A model generated the notes under the pieces. It did not search any database and was not told the DNA's origin. It saw only the letters and a list, made by a program, of their open reading frames with translations. Below are positions 24,584 through 33,016 of a stretch of DNA of 64,000 nucleotides, in pieces. The position numbers and the translations under genes are program-made. The DNA is from Streptomyces sp. NBC_00234 (GTDB taxonomy: Bacteria > Actinomycetota > Actinomycetes > Streptomycetales > Streptomycetaceae), in NCBI RefSeq assembly GCF_036195325.1, contig NZ_CP108101.1, positions 6,758,001-6,822,000 of the forward strand. The letters are read 5' to 3'. How positions within the stretch are numbered: position 1 is the first letter of the stretch; every line of letters starts with the position of its first letter.

Positions 24584-24940
24584 TCACGCGGCTCCCGACC
24601 CGCGCCGCCCCTTGTAGTTGATCTTCATCGTGTCCATGTCCGTGACGGTCGAGCGCAGCTCGCCGTGGTCGCACCCGCGGCCCCTTAGGTCCGTCTCGGC
24701 GCGGTCCTCGGCGATCGCCGCCGCCATCTCCTCGCCGTCCTCGGCGTCCGACACCACGACGTAGCGGTAGCTGAAGTGCTTCAGCACCTGGTCGTAGGTC
24801 AGCGAGCCCTCCTCGCTGAACTGCATCGCCGTCAGGCCGTGCTGATCCACCTCCGACAGCAGCCGGGTGCGCGCCTCCTCCGTCAGCCCCTCCCATGTTC
24901 CTCGCACGATCACCCGGTACGTGTGCTGCTGCGCGCTCAT
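24584..24940 (-). CDS. DUF6204-like small protein
   Basis: A 118-residue protein with a ferredoxin-like alternation of strands and helices: TYRVIVRGTWEGLTEEARTRLL, GLTAMQFSEEGSLTYDQVLKHFSYRYVV and EDGEEMAAAIAEDRAETDLRGRG, ending TVTDMDTMKINYKGRR. This matches the actinobacterial family DUF6204 as I know it; no function is established. It is divergent from the arginase-fold gene with 68 bp between the starts, and convergent with the STAND regulator. Confidence 0.75.
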   Translation of the reverse strand: MSAQQHTYRVIVRGTWEGLTEEARTRLLSEVDQHGLTAMQFSEEGSLTYDQVLKHFSYRYVVVSDAEDGEEMAAAIAEDRAETDLRGRGCDHGELRSTVTDMDTMKINYKGRRGSGAA

Positions 24941-25008
24941 CCTCTGTGCCGCCTTCCCGGTCCTCGATGTCTTGCGAGGAGCAGATTACGACGACGAGGA
25001 TGTGAGGC

Positions 25009-25905
25009 ATGCGGAATATCGTGGTCATCGACGCGCCCTCCAACCTGGGACTGCGGCCCCCGGCCCCCGGCGCCGTTCCCGGCTGTTACAAGCTGGCGGG
25101 CGCGCTGCGCGAGCAGCGGATCGTGCAGCGGCTCGGTGCGTTCGAGGGGGGAGTCGTCGTGCCCCCGCGATACGACCGGGGCGACTGGCAGGAGGGCGAC
25201 GGCGTCTTCAACGCCGCGGCCATCGCCACGTACACCCGTACGCTCGCCGACCGCGTCGAACAGCACGTACGCGCGGGTGAGTTCCCCCTCGTGCTCGGTG
25301 GGGACTGCTCCATCCAGCTCGGGGCCACCCTCGCCCTGCGCCGCATCGGGAGGTACGGGCTCGCCGCCGTCGACGGCTCCGCGGACTTCCGGCACCTGGG
25401 GAACGACACCCGTATCGGCGCCGCCGCCGGGGAGGAACTGGCCATCGCCACCGGGCGCGGTCAGGCGGACCTCAGCGACCTGGAAGGGCTGCGCCCCTAC
25501 CTCAGGGACGAGGACGTCCGGCTGTTCGGCATGCGGGACTACGACGAGGACCGCGCCGAGATGACCGCCCTGAAGATCCCGAACGCGACCGTCGGCGAGA
25601 TCCGGGCGTGGGGCGCCGCCGAGCTCGCCGCCGCCGTCGTCGAGAGCCTGGAAGTCCCTGTCCTGGACGGCTTCTGGGTCCACCTCGACGCCGATGTGCT
25701 CGACCCGAGCGTGATGCCCGCGGTCGACAGCCCCGACGACGGCGGACTGCTTCCCGAAGAGCTCGCGCCCCTGCTGCGCACCCTGGTCCGCTCGCCCCGT
25801 TGCGTCGGCCTGAACGTGACCGTCTACGACCCCGATCTCGACCCCGACGGCACGGCCGGCGCCCTCCTCGCCGATCTGGTCGTGGGGGCCTTCGCCGAAG
25901 ACTGA
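25009..25905 (+). CDS. Arginase-fold (ureohydrolase) family protein lacking metal-binding histidines
   Basis: A 298-residue ureohydrolase-fold protein. The fold signatures are clear: FPLVLGGDCSIQLGATLAL (GGDC at 97-100 where arginases have GGDH), AVDGSADFRHL (DGSAD at 122-126 where active members have DAHAD or DGHAD) and FWVHLDADVLDPSVMPAVDSPDDGG. The aspartates remain but both histidine ligands of the dinuclear Mn site are Cys and Ser. Catalysis of the usual type is therefore doubtful; it may bind one metal, use another chemistry or be regulatory. The ATG at 25009 lies behind GAGGATGTGAGG. Confidence 0.85.
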   Translation: MRNIVVIDAPSNLGLRPPAPGAVPGCYKLAGALREQRIVQRLGAFEGGVVVPPRYDRGDWQEGDGVFNAAAIATYTRTLADRVEQHVRAGEFPLVLGGDCSIQLGATLALRRIGRYGLAAVDGSADFRHLGNDTRIGAAAGEELAIATGRGQADLSDLEGLRPYLRDEDVRLFGMRDYDEDRAEMTALKIPNATVGEIRAWGAAELAAAVVESLEVPVLDGFWVHLDADVLDPSVMPAVDSPDDGGLLPEELAPLLRTLVRSPRCVGLNVTVYDPDLDPDGTAGALLADLVVGAFAED

Positions 25906-26002
25906 CGGCTCGTGCCCCTGGTCGGGGCGGCCTTCACCGTGTTCCATGGTCATCGGGGGGCGCCCGGACCTGCGGCGGCCCGCGCGAGGGAGCGAGGTTG
26001 TC

Positions 26003-27967
26003 TTGGCCACGACCGTACGACGTGCCGTACTGACTCTGCCCGCAGCACCGTTGGGTCCGGAGAACCCGTTGCCCGCCCTGCGGCCGCTCGACGCACCGCA
26101 CACACTCGACCACCGGGAGCGGGCCGGACTGCCCCGCGACATGGCGCGACAGCTGGGCCACGAACCGCTGCGCACCGTGCTGCCCGCGCGCATCCTGGAC
26201 GGGTACGGGCGCGAACGCACCCCCACCGCCCTGGACACCATCGTCATCGAGAACGACCGGCTCCGTGTCACGGTCCTCCCCGGGCTCGGTGGCCGCATCC
26301 ACTCCCTGCACCACAAGCCGACCGGCCGCGAACTGCTCTACCGCAACCCCGTGCTCCAGCCCGCCGCCTTCGCGCTCAACGGGGCCTGGTTCTCCGGGGG
26401 CATCGAGTGGAACATCGGCGCCACCGGACACTCCACCCTCGCCTGTGCCCCGGTCCACGCCGCCGTGGTCCCCGCCCCCGACGGCGGCACCATGGTCCGG
26501 CTCTGGGAATGGGAGCGGCTGCGCGACCTGCCCTTCCAGGTGGACCTCTGGCTGCCCGACGACTCCGACTTCCTGCACGTCGGGGTGCGCATCCGCAACC
26601 CGCACGAGCACCCCGCCCCCGTCTACTGGTGGTCCAACATCGCCGTCCCGGAGAACGAGGGCACACGTGTCCTCGCCCCCGCCGACGAGGCATGGCACTT
26701 CGGTTACGAGCGGACGCTGAGCCGCGTCCCTGTCCCGGAGACCGGTGGCGTCGACCGCACGTACCCGCTGCGCAGTGAGCACCCCGCCGACTACTTCTAC
26801 GAGGTCCCCGACGGGGCCCGCCGCTGGATAGCCTCGCTGGACGAGGACGGGACCGGACTCGTCCAGACCTCCACGGATCTCCTGCGCGGGCGCAAGCTGT
26901 TCCTCTGGGGCAGCGGTCCCGGTGGCCGGCGCTGGCAGCGCTGGCTGACCGAACCGGGCAACGGCGGCTACGCGGAGATCCAGGCGGGGCTCGCCCGTAC
27001 CCAGCTGGAGCACATCCCGCTCGAACCGGGGGGCGAGTTCAGCTGGCTGGAGTCCTACGGACCGCTCACGGCGGACCCCGCGGCCGTGCACGGCGCGGAC
27101 TGGGGCCTCGCCCGGGAGGAGGCCCGGCAACGGCTCGAAGCGGTGCTGCCGCGTGCCGCGGTGGACGCCGCCCACACGGCCTGGCGCGCCTGCGCCGACA
27201 CCGAGCCCGTCGAACAGCTCGCCACCGGCTCCGGCTGGGGAGCGCTCGAAGTCCGGCGGGCCGGGTACAAGCTCCCCGGTACCCCGTTCGCCGAGTCCAC
27301 GCTCGGTGAACAGCAGGAACCCTGGTTGGAGTTGCTGAACACCGGCACGTTCCCCCCGCCCGGTGTTCCGGCCCCGCCGGGTCCTTCCCTGGTCTCCCCG
27401 CACTGGCGCGACATGCTGGAGACGGCTCCCGCCGACGCGCTCACCGAGTACCACCTCGGTGTCGCCCAGTGGCACGCCGACGACCGCGCCCAGGCCGTCC
27501 GCAGCTGGGAACGCGGTCTGCCCCGCGCCTCCTCCCGCTGGCCCCTGCTGCGCTGTCTCGCCGTCGCGGCCAAGGACAGCGGCCAGACCGGCCGCGCCGC
27601 CGACCACTACGGCGAGGCGTTCGACGACCTGTGCGCACAGCACGGCGACGCCACCTGGGCGGCGGCGACGGACGCCCTCGCCCGCGAGACGATCGAGGCC
27701 CAACTCGCCGCCGACCGCCCCGGAGAGGCCCGCCGCACCTGGTCGTCCCTGAGTCCCGAGGTCCGCGGCCGGGGCCGCTTCCGCCTCCTGGAGGCCCGCA
27801 TCCTGCTCGCCGAGGGCGACACGACCGCGACCCGCGCCCTCTTCGACGACGGCTTCGAGGTCGCCGACCTGCGGGAGGGCGCGGAGATCCTGGGCGAGAT
27901 CTGGAAGGCGATCACCAGCGACCCGCTCCCGGACGCGTACAACTACCGGATGCGCCCGGAGCACTGA
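26003..27967 (+). CDS. DUF5107 / aldose-epimerase-like protein with TPR-like tail
   Basis: A roughly 654-residue protein. The N-terminal 400 residues resemble a galactose-mutarotase-like sandwich: VIENDRLRVTVLPGLGGRIHSLHHKPTGRELLYRNPV, WFSGGIEWNIGATGHS, VPAPDGGTMVRLWEWERL and PVYWWSNIAVPENEGTRVLAP. This is the DUF5107 pattern. The C-terminal third is helical and TPR-like (ALTEYHLGVAQWHADDRAQAVRSWERGL). A carbohydrate-related role is likely for the family, without known substrate. I choose the TTG at 26003 because GAGCGAGG precedes it by five bases; a GTG/ATG further upstream at 25946 is possible. It ends just before a MITE-like element. Confidence 0.82.
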   Translation: MATTVRRAVLTLPAAPLGPENPLPALRPLDAPHTLDHRERAGLPRDMARQLGHEPLRTVLPARILDGYGRERTPTALDTIVIENDRLRVTVLPGLGGRIHSLHHKPTGRELLYRNPVLQPAAFALNGAWFSGGIEWNIGATGHSTLACAPVHAAVVPAPDGGTMVRLWEWERLRDLPFQVDLWLPDDSDFLHVGVRIRNPHEHPAPVYWWSNIAVPENEGTRVLAPADEAWHFGYERTLSRVPVPETGGVDRTYPLRSEHPADYFYEVPDGARRWIASLDEDGTGLVQTSTDLLRGRKLFLWGSGPGGRRWQRWLTEPGNGGYAEIQAGLARTQLEHIPLEPGGEFSWLESYGPLTADPAAVHGADWGLAREEARQRLEAVLPRAAVDAAHTAWRACADTEPVEQLATGSGWGALEVRRAGYKLPGTPFAESTLGEQQEPWLELLNTGTFPPPGVPAPPGPSLVSPHWRDMLETAPADALTEYHLGVAQWHADDRAQAVRSWERGLPRASSRWPLLRCLAVAAKDSGQTGRAADHYGEAFDDLCAQHGDATWAAATDALARETIEAQLAADRPGEARRTWSSLSPEVRGRGRFRLLEARILLAEGDTTATRALFDDGFEVADLREGAEILGEIWKAITSDPLPDAYNYRMRPEH

Positions 27968-27974
27968 TCACACG

Positions 27975-28182
27975 CCTAGGGCCTCTCGTTTGGATCATGC
28001 CGGGCTCGCGTGCCCTGGCGCGCGCTCCCCCGAGCTCTCGGCTTCGCTCGAGCAGGGAGGGGCCCCCTCCGGCGTTGTCGTCGGTCGCCGACGCTCCGCG
28101 TCGACTCCCTCCTCCGCCTTGCAGCTGCCCGCACCAGACCCCGCTCCCTGATCCGGCCTGATCCAAACGAAAGACCCTAGGG
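27975..28182. mobile_element. MITE-like element with roughly 30-bp inverted ends
   Basis: The left end reads CCTAGGGCCTCTCGTTTGG then ATCATGCCGG; the reverse complement of the right end reads CCTAGGGTCTTTCGTTTGG then ATCAGGCCGG. Only a few bases differ over about 30. Between them are some 150 bp without coding capacity, with a GC-rich core (inverted GAGGGGGCC-like segments near 28050). CTAGGG at both extremes may include the target or the element tip. Its small size, paired ends and lack of genes are what define a miniature inverted-repeat transposable element. It sits between convergent genes. Confidence 0.7.
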
Positions 28183-28183
28183 T

Positions 28184-28209
28184 CGGCACCGTCCTGCTCG
28201 ACGGTGCCG
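28184..28209. terminator. Hairpin terminator next to the MITE
   Basis: Arms CGGCACCGTC (28184-28193) and GACGGTGCCG (28200-28209) pair perfectly around CTGCTC. It is placed after the stop of the minus-strand VOC gene and just beyond the MITE, so it can terminate transcription from either side. Confidence 0.6.
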
Positions 28210-28252
28210 GCCCACGAGGTGCCGGCGTGCGCACGCCCCGGCAACGGAGAGG

Positions 28253-28606
28253 TCAGGCGGCCACGTTGCGGTCGACGTACTCGAAGACCGAGCCGTCGGG
28301 GTGCAGGGCGATCAGGTTGCGTCCGACCGGGGTCGGCACCGGACCGGCGACGATCCGCGCTCCCACCCGGGTCAGCGCCGCGTGGGCCTCGTCGACGTCC
28401 TTGACCGCGATCGTCGCCGAGACCTTGCGCAGCACTTCGAGCTCCGACTCCGGCCCGCTCATCAGGAGGAAGCAGCCGATCGCGGCGACCGAGACCCCGC
28501 CGCGCTCGAAGCGCAGCGCCGGGGCGCCCGTGAGGCCTTCGTAGAAGGCCACCGATGTGTCCAGGTCGTCGACGCAGATACGCAGCGTGGTTCCGAGGAT
28601 TTCCAT
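28253..28606 (-). CDS. VOC superfamily (glyoxalase/bleomycin-resistance-like) protein
   Basis: A 117-residue single-module vicinal-oxygen-chelate protein: LGTTLRICVDDLDTSVAFYEGLTG opens the first beta-alpha-beta-beta-beta unit, and VSATIAVKDVDEAHAALTRVGARIV the second, ending NLIALHPDGSVFEYVDR, in which the Glu is a usual metal ligand. These small VOC proteins dimerise and may be dioxygenases, isomerases or drug binders; the substrate is unknown. I use the ATG at 28606; a GTG six bases upstream is possible. The gene is downstream of the methyltransferase gene on the same strand. Confidence 0.85.
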   Translation of the reverse strand: MEILGTTLRICVDDLDTSVAFYEGLTGAPALRFERGGVSVAAIGCFLLMSGPESELEVLRKVSATIAVKDVDEAHAALTRVGARIVAGPVPTPVGRNLIALHPDGSVFEYVDRNVAA

Positions 28607-28666
28607 GCCCACGAGGGTAGTTGGCCGACCCGGGGCATGTGATCGATTCCCGCCGGAACCGGCGCC

Positions 28667-29476
28667 TCAGACGCGGCAGAGGATCTCGCCGTGCGGCACC
28701 ATGAACCAGGCGTCGTCCTGCTCGCCCCAGGCACGCCAGGAGGCGGCGATCGCCGTCAGCTGTTCCGCCCTCGCGTGGCCGCCCTCCACCGCGAGCTTCG
28801 CGTACACCGAGGCCGTCGTACGCTCCGCCCAGAGACCGCTCCACCAGGCACGGCTCTCCGGTGTGGCGAAACACCAGGCACCCGCGGTCGGGGTGATGTC
28901 GGTGAAACCGGCGCGCCTGGCCCAGGAGAGCAGGCGTCGTCCCGCGTCGGGCTCACCGCCGTTGGCGCGGGCCACCCGTCCGTACAGCTCCTGCCACTCC
29001 TCCAGTCCCGGCGCCTCCGGGAACCAGGTCATCGCGGCGTAGTCGCTGTCGCGCGCCGCCACGATCCCGCCCGGCCTGCACACCCGGCGCATCTCCCTCA
29101 GCGCCTGGACCGGATCGCCTACGTGCTGGAGCACCTGGTGGGCGTGGACCACGTCGAAGGAGTCGTCGGGAAAGTCCAGCGCATGCACGTCGGCGGTCGC
29201 GAACTCGACGTTGTCCAGGCCCCGTTCGGCTGCAACCTCGGCGGCCCGTCCGAGGATGTCGTCCGTGATGTCCACGGCGGTCACCCGGCCCGGAGCGACC
29301 AGGGCCGCGAGGTCGGCCGTGATGGTGCCGGGGCCGCATCCGATGTCCAGCACGGCCATTCCCGGGCGGAGTCCACCGATCAGATAGGCGGCCGAGTTGG
29401 CCGCGGTCCGCCAGCGGTGCGAGCGCAGAACGGACTCGTGGTGGCCGTGGGTGTACACGGCCGTCTCCTTCGACAT
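28667..29476 (-). CDS. Class I SAM-dependent methyltransferase (UbiE-like)
   Basis: A 269-residue methyltransferase. Motif I is MAVLDIGCGPGTITADLA, motif II is VTAVDITDDIL, followed by VEFATADVHALDFPDDSFDVVHAHQVLQHVGDP and LREMRRVCRPGGIVAARD. The ATG at 29476 follows GAGAGGACG; the same frame extends upstream without family similarity. The insertion with WFPEAPGLEEWQELYGRVARANGG is typical of UbiE/COQ5-like small-molecule methyltransferases in actinobacteria. The substrate cannot be inferred. It lies upstream of the VOC gene. Confidence 0.88.
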   Translation of the reverse strand: MSKETAVYTHGHHESVLRSHRWRTAANSAAYLIGGLRPGMAVLDIGCGPGTITADLAALVAPGRVTAVDITDDILGRAAEVAAERGLDNVEFATADVHALDFPDDSFDVVHAHQVLQHVGDPVQALREMRRVCRPGGIVAARDSDYAAMTWFPEAPGLEEWQELYGRVARANGGEPDAGRRLLSWARRAGFTDITPTAGAWCFATPESRAWWSGLWAERTTASVYAKLAVEGGHARAEQLTAIAASWRAWGEQDDAWFMVPHGEILCRV

Positions 29477-29569
29477 GACCGCACGTCCTCTCTCGGAAAT
29501 GCTTCGACAGCAGGTGAGGACACGGTACGTCCGCATGTCGAATGATGAGATACGCGTCTCGCGATGTGG

Positions 29570-31075
29570 TCACAGGGTCATCGGGCAGTAGACCGTGAGC
29601 GCCTCCGGCAGCTTGTCGATCATCAACTCGGTTCCCGAGTGGGCCACTTCGCCGTCGTACGCGTACGGGGTGCCCGGGACGAGGCCGGACAGCCGGATCC
29701 GGCTCCGCCGCACCGCCGCGTGAACGGGGGAGCGGGTCAGTGGACCGGCGATCGCCGCGGCCAGGAGCCGCAGCCCCGGAGTGCGGCCACCGTGCACCAC
29801 CCGGACGTCCAGCAGGCCGTCCGCCAGGTTGTGCCGGCGCCCGGGCATCGGGCCCACCCGCTGGAATGTGCCGTTTCCGGCGAACACCAGCCACAACCGC
29901 CTTCGGCGCCCCTGGAGTTCGGCCTCCAGCGGGCTCTTGCCGCGCAGCGCCTCGAACGCCGCGAGCACGCCGGCCGGCCAGCCCCCGATGCGGGGCGCCC
30001 AGTGCTCCCGGGTCCGTACGAGCTCCGGATAGACACCGAGGCTGAACGCGTTGACGAAGCAGCCGTCCGGCCCCTCGGGCCCGTCCGGGCCGGGACGGAA
30101 GCGTCCCAGGTCCACCCGCACCGCGCTGCCGGAGGTGAGAGCCGCGACGGAGTCCTGCACGGTCTCGATACCCAGGTCGTACGCGAAGTGGTTGAGCGTT
30201 CCCCCGGGGAACACCGCCAGTGGCACCTTGTGCGCCGTCGCGACGGCCGCCGCGCCGTTGATGGTCCCGTCGCCCCCGCAGACCCCCAGCGCCAGGCCGC
30301 GCCCGGCGGCCTCCTCCAGCTTCCCCCGGAGATCGGCGGGATCGCACTCCACCACCTCGGCGAGGGGCAGCGCGTCCCGTACCAGCGAGGCGGCGGCCGT
30401 CGCCGACCCCGACTCCCGGTTGACGACGACCACCAGACCCTGCCCTTCCTCGAGGGCGGGAGCCCCGGCCGGAGGTCTCCCGGGTGCGGGCAGCTGTCCC
30501 CGGGTCGGTACGACCCCGCGCAGCGCGAAGGCCGCGCCGGCGCCGAGCATCGCGCCGGCCAGCACGTCGCTCGGATAGTGCACCCCCGTGTAGACCCGTG
30601 AGGCGGCGACCGCCGCCGCGACCGGGGCGACCACCGCACCCCAGCCCTTCGACTCCAGGGCCACACCGGTGGCGAAAGCGGCGGCCGAGGCAGCGTGCCC
30701 GGACGGGAAGGACGTGGTGAACGGCTGGCGCTTCAGCCGCCGTATCACCGGAACCGCGTCCAGCCCCGGCCGCTGCCTGCGCACGGCGCCCTTGCCCACG
30801 GTGTTGATCGCGGCCGAGGCGAGGGCCAGCGAGGCGACGCCCCGCAGCGCCGCGCGGCGGGCCCGCGGACTGCTGCCGAGCGCGGCCATGCCGGCCGCGG
30901 CGCCGAACCACAACAGCCCGTGGTTCGCACTGCGGCTCAGCCGCGGAAGCAGCGGCTCCGCGCCCGGCCAGTGCCGGCCGGCCACGCTCTCGAAGGCGGC
31001 GAGGTCGTGTCGCCGCAGCCAGGCCCCCAGGTGGGCGGACGGTCGGACGGTCGGTGTGGTTCTCGATGAGGGCAT
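29570..31075 (-). CDS. PAP2 phosphatase - diacylglycerol kinase fusion protein
   Basis: A 501-residue fusion. Residues 50-185 are a membrane PAP2 phosphatase with all three motifs: K95-x6-RP (KGAVRRQRP), PSGH (124-127) and SR-x-x-x-x-x-x-H-x-x-x-D (159-170, SRVYTGVHYPSD). Residues 213-500 are a DAGK/LCB5-type lipid kinase with GGDGTING (267-274) and PGGTLNHFA (290-298). Such actinobacterial fusions could interconvert phosphatidic acid and diacylglycerol, or act on polyprenyl phosphates. Having opposing phosphatase and kinase activities in one chain implies regulated cycling. It is divergent from the IclR gene by 225 bp. Confidence 0.9.
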   Translation of the reverse strand: MPSSRTTPTVRPSAHLGAWLRRHDLAAFESVAGRHWPGAEPLLPRLSRSANHGLLWFGAAAGMAALGSSPRARRAALRGVASLALASAAINTVGKGAVRRQRPGLDAVPVIRRLKRQPFTTSFPSGHAASAAAFATGVALESKGWGAVVAPVAAAVAASRVYTGVHYPSDVLAGAMLGAGAAFALRGVVPTRGQLPAPGRPPAGAPALEEGQGLVVVVNRESGSATAAASLVRDALPLAEVVECDPADLRGKLEEAAGRGLALGVCGGDGTINGAAAVATAHKVPLAVFPGGTLNHFAYDLGIETVQDSVAALTSGSAVRVDLGRFRPGPDGPEGPDGCFVNAFSLGVYPELVRTREHWAPRIGGWPAGVLAAFEALRGKSPLEAELQGRRRRLWLVFAGNGTFQRVGPMPGRRHNLADGLLDVRVVHGGRTPGLRLLAAAIAGPLTRSPVHAAVRRSRIRLSGLVPGTPYAYDGEVAHSGTELMIDKLPEALTVYCPMTL

Positions 31076-31253
31076 GGCACAGCGAATACCCTGTCGCGCC
31101 GTGTCGAACCAGGAGGCGCGCGCGGACCGGCCCCCGGCCCGTGAAATACAACAAAAGCCAGCAAGCCCCGGCGAACCGTCCGTGATTCCGTCATCTCCTC
31201 CTGTCGCCGCCGTTGCCCGGGCAAGTTCGCTGCGGTTAGCCTGCGTTCGTGAT

Positions 31254-31270
31254 TCCGGTCATTGACCGGA
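31254..31270. promoter_or_regulatory. Perfect 17-bp palindrome, candidate IclR operator
   Basis: TCCGGTCA-T-TGACCGGA is a perfect palindrome ending 30 bp before the IclR start. IclR proteins commonly autoregulate through such palindromes. It could also serve the divergent PAP2-kinase gene. Confidence 0.6.
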
Positions 31271-31300
31271 GTGTCGAACATATGGAATGGGTGGGAGAAC

Positions 31301-32074
31301 ATGGGACGACTCGTCCCAGCGGTGACCAGGGCGCTGGATGTACTGGAACTCTTCCTCCAGGGCGACGGAACCCTCTCGGCCCCCGAGGTCACCCGCAAGC
31401 TACAGCTGCCGCGCACCACCGTCCACGAACTGCTCACCACCCTCGCCGCGCGCTCCTACCTGGTGACGGTCCCGGAACAGCCGGGCCGCTACCGGCTGGG
31501 CGTACGGACGTACCAGCTCGGCAGCCGGTACGCCGAACAGCTCGACCTGGCCGCCGAGGGGCAGCAGGTGGCCCGGGAGGTCGCCGAGAGCTGCGGGGAG
31601 ACGGTCCATGTCGCCATCCTGGAGGACACGGAGGTCATCTACATCGCCAAGGTGGACTCCACGCACGCCGTCCGGATGGTCTCGGCGGCCGGCCGGAAAC
31701 TTCCCGCGCACTGCACCTCCGTGGGAAAGCTCCTGCTCGCGGCCCTTCCCGAGGCCGAGCTCGACGCCCGGCTCGACGGCCGTGAGCTCGTCGCGATGAC
31801 CGAGAACAGCGTCACCGACGCCGCGGAGCTGCGGGCCGCGCTCGCCCTGGTCCGCAAGCGCGGCATCGCCGTCGAGCACCGGGAGTCGAACCCGGACGTG
31901 AGCTGCGTGGCCGCACCCGTCCGCAACCGGGCGGGCCAGGTCGTTGCCGCGCTCTCCATCTCCGTACCCATGATCCGCTGGAGCGAGGAGCGCGAAGAGG
32001 AACTGGCCGGGCTCGCGGCCGGCGGCGCGGACGCGCTCTCCGCCCGGCTCGGACACCGCAAGGGGCAGGCGTGA
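31301..32074 (+). CDS. IclR family transcriptional regulator
   Basis: A 257-residue regulator. The N-terminal winged helix reads AVTRALDVLELFLQGDGTLSAPEVTRKLQLPRTTVHELLTTL. The C-terminal effector domain has GETVHVAILEDTEVIYIAKVDSTHAV, the helix LPAHCTSVGKLLLAALPE, GIAVEHRESNPDVSCVAAPVRN and VVAALSISVPM. IclR proteins respond to small aromatic or sugar acids. Its last four bases overlap the start of the gluconolactonase gene (GTGA at 32071-32074), so the pair is one operon. A perfect palindrome 30 bp upstream is the likely operator. Confidence 0.92.
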   Translation: MGRLVPAVTRALDVLELFLQGDGTLSAPEVTRKLQLPRTTVHELLTTLAARSYLVTVPEQPGRYRLGVRTYQLGSRYAEQLDLAAEGQQVAREVAESCGETVHVAILEDTEVIYIAKVDSTHAVRMVSAAGRKLPAHCTSVGKLLLAALPEAELDARLDGRELVAMTENSVTDAAELRAALALVRKRGIAVEHRESNPDVSCVAAPVRNRAGQVVAALSISVPMIRWSEEREEELAGLAAGGADALSARLGHRKGQA

Positions 32075-32919
32075 AGCCCGCGGTCGAGGTAGCCGTACGG
32101 GAACAGGCCGAGCTCGGCGAAGGGCCCACCTGGGACGCGTCCGCCGGGCGGCTGATCTGGGTCGACATCCTCGGCTCGCGCGTCCACACCTACGACCCGG
32201 AATCGGGCCGCCGCACGGTCATGGCCACCGGACAGCACGTCGGAGCGGCGAAGCCGCGTGCGGGCGGGGGGCTGGTGGTCAACCTCCGCGACGGCATCGG
32301 CCTGTACGACGCCGCGGGCGCCTTCTCCTGGCTGGTCCACGACCCCGTCCCGGGGCGGCGCGGAAACGATGCTGCCGTGGCGCCCGACGGGGCGCTGTGG
32401 GCGGGGACCATGCGCTACGACGAGGACGAGGTCGGCGGGAGCCTGACCCGGGTCGCCGCGGACGGATCGGCGACCGACGCGCTGGGTGTCGTGGCGTGCA
32501 GCAACGGCACCGGGTGGAGCCCGGACGGCCGGCTGATGTACTACGTCGACTCGGGCACGGGCCGCATCGACGTACTCGACTTCCTCGGTGAACGCGCCGT
32601 GTACCGGCGGCCGTTCGCCGTGATCGAGACGGGAGCCGGTACGCCGGACGGTCTGACGGTCGACGCCGACGGGTGCGTGTGGGTGGCGCTGTGGGACGGT
32701 GCGGCGCTGCGCAGGTACGCGCCCGACGGGCGGCTGGACCGGACGGTGGTGCTGCCGGTGCGGCGCCCCACGTCCTGTGCGTTCGGCGGGGCGGGGCTGC
32801 GTGACCTGTACATCTCGACGGCCCGCACGGGTCTGACGGCGCCGCATCCGCTGTCGGGGTCGCTCCTCGTCCTCCCGGACGTGGGTGTGGGGATGCCGGG
32901 TACTCCGTTCGCGGGTTGA
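32071..32919 (+). CDS. SMP-30/gluconolactonase family protein
   Basis: A 282-residue cytoplasmic beta-propeller lactonase. Metal-binding residues are in place: Glu17 (LGEGPTW), Asn145 (ACSNGTGWSPDG) and Asp193 (GTPDGLTVDADG); RRGNDAAVAPDGALWAGTM gives the substrate-side Arg and Asn. These enzymes open sugar lactones such as gluconolactone or L-arabinonolactone. It is translationally coupled to the IclR gene, so a sugar-acid pathway is likely. Unlike the propeller protein at 18194 it has no signal peptide. The following 600 bp hold only repeats. Confidence 0.9.
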   Translation: MKPAVEVAVREQAELGEGPTWDASAGRLIWVDILGSRVHTYDPESGRRTVMATGQHVGAAKPRAGGGLVVNLRDGIGLYDAAGAFSWLVHDPVPGRRGNDAAVAPDGALWAGTMRYDEDEVGGSLTRVAADGSATDALGVVACSNGTGWSPDGRLMYYVDSGTGRIDVLDFLGERAVYRRPFAVIETGAGTPDGLTVDADGCVWVALWDGAALRRYAPDGRLDRTVVLPVRRPTSCAFGGAGLRDLYISTARTGLTAPHPLSGSLLVLPDVGVGMPGTPFAG

Positions 32920-33016
32920 TCCCTTGCCGCTGTCCTTGGCTCGGGTCTTTGTCCTCAAGCGCCGGACGGGCTGGGTGGTGGTGCCCCGGTCCGTGGTGGC
33001 CGGTTCGGGGTGGTCC

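Noticed and set aside
28953..31154. A 733-codon minus-strand frame
   Set aside because: It overlaps the PAP2-kinase fusion and the methyltransferase in another frame; both real genes carry complete catalytic motifs.
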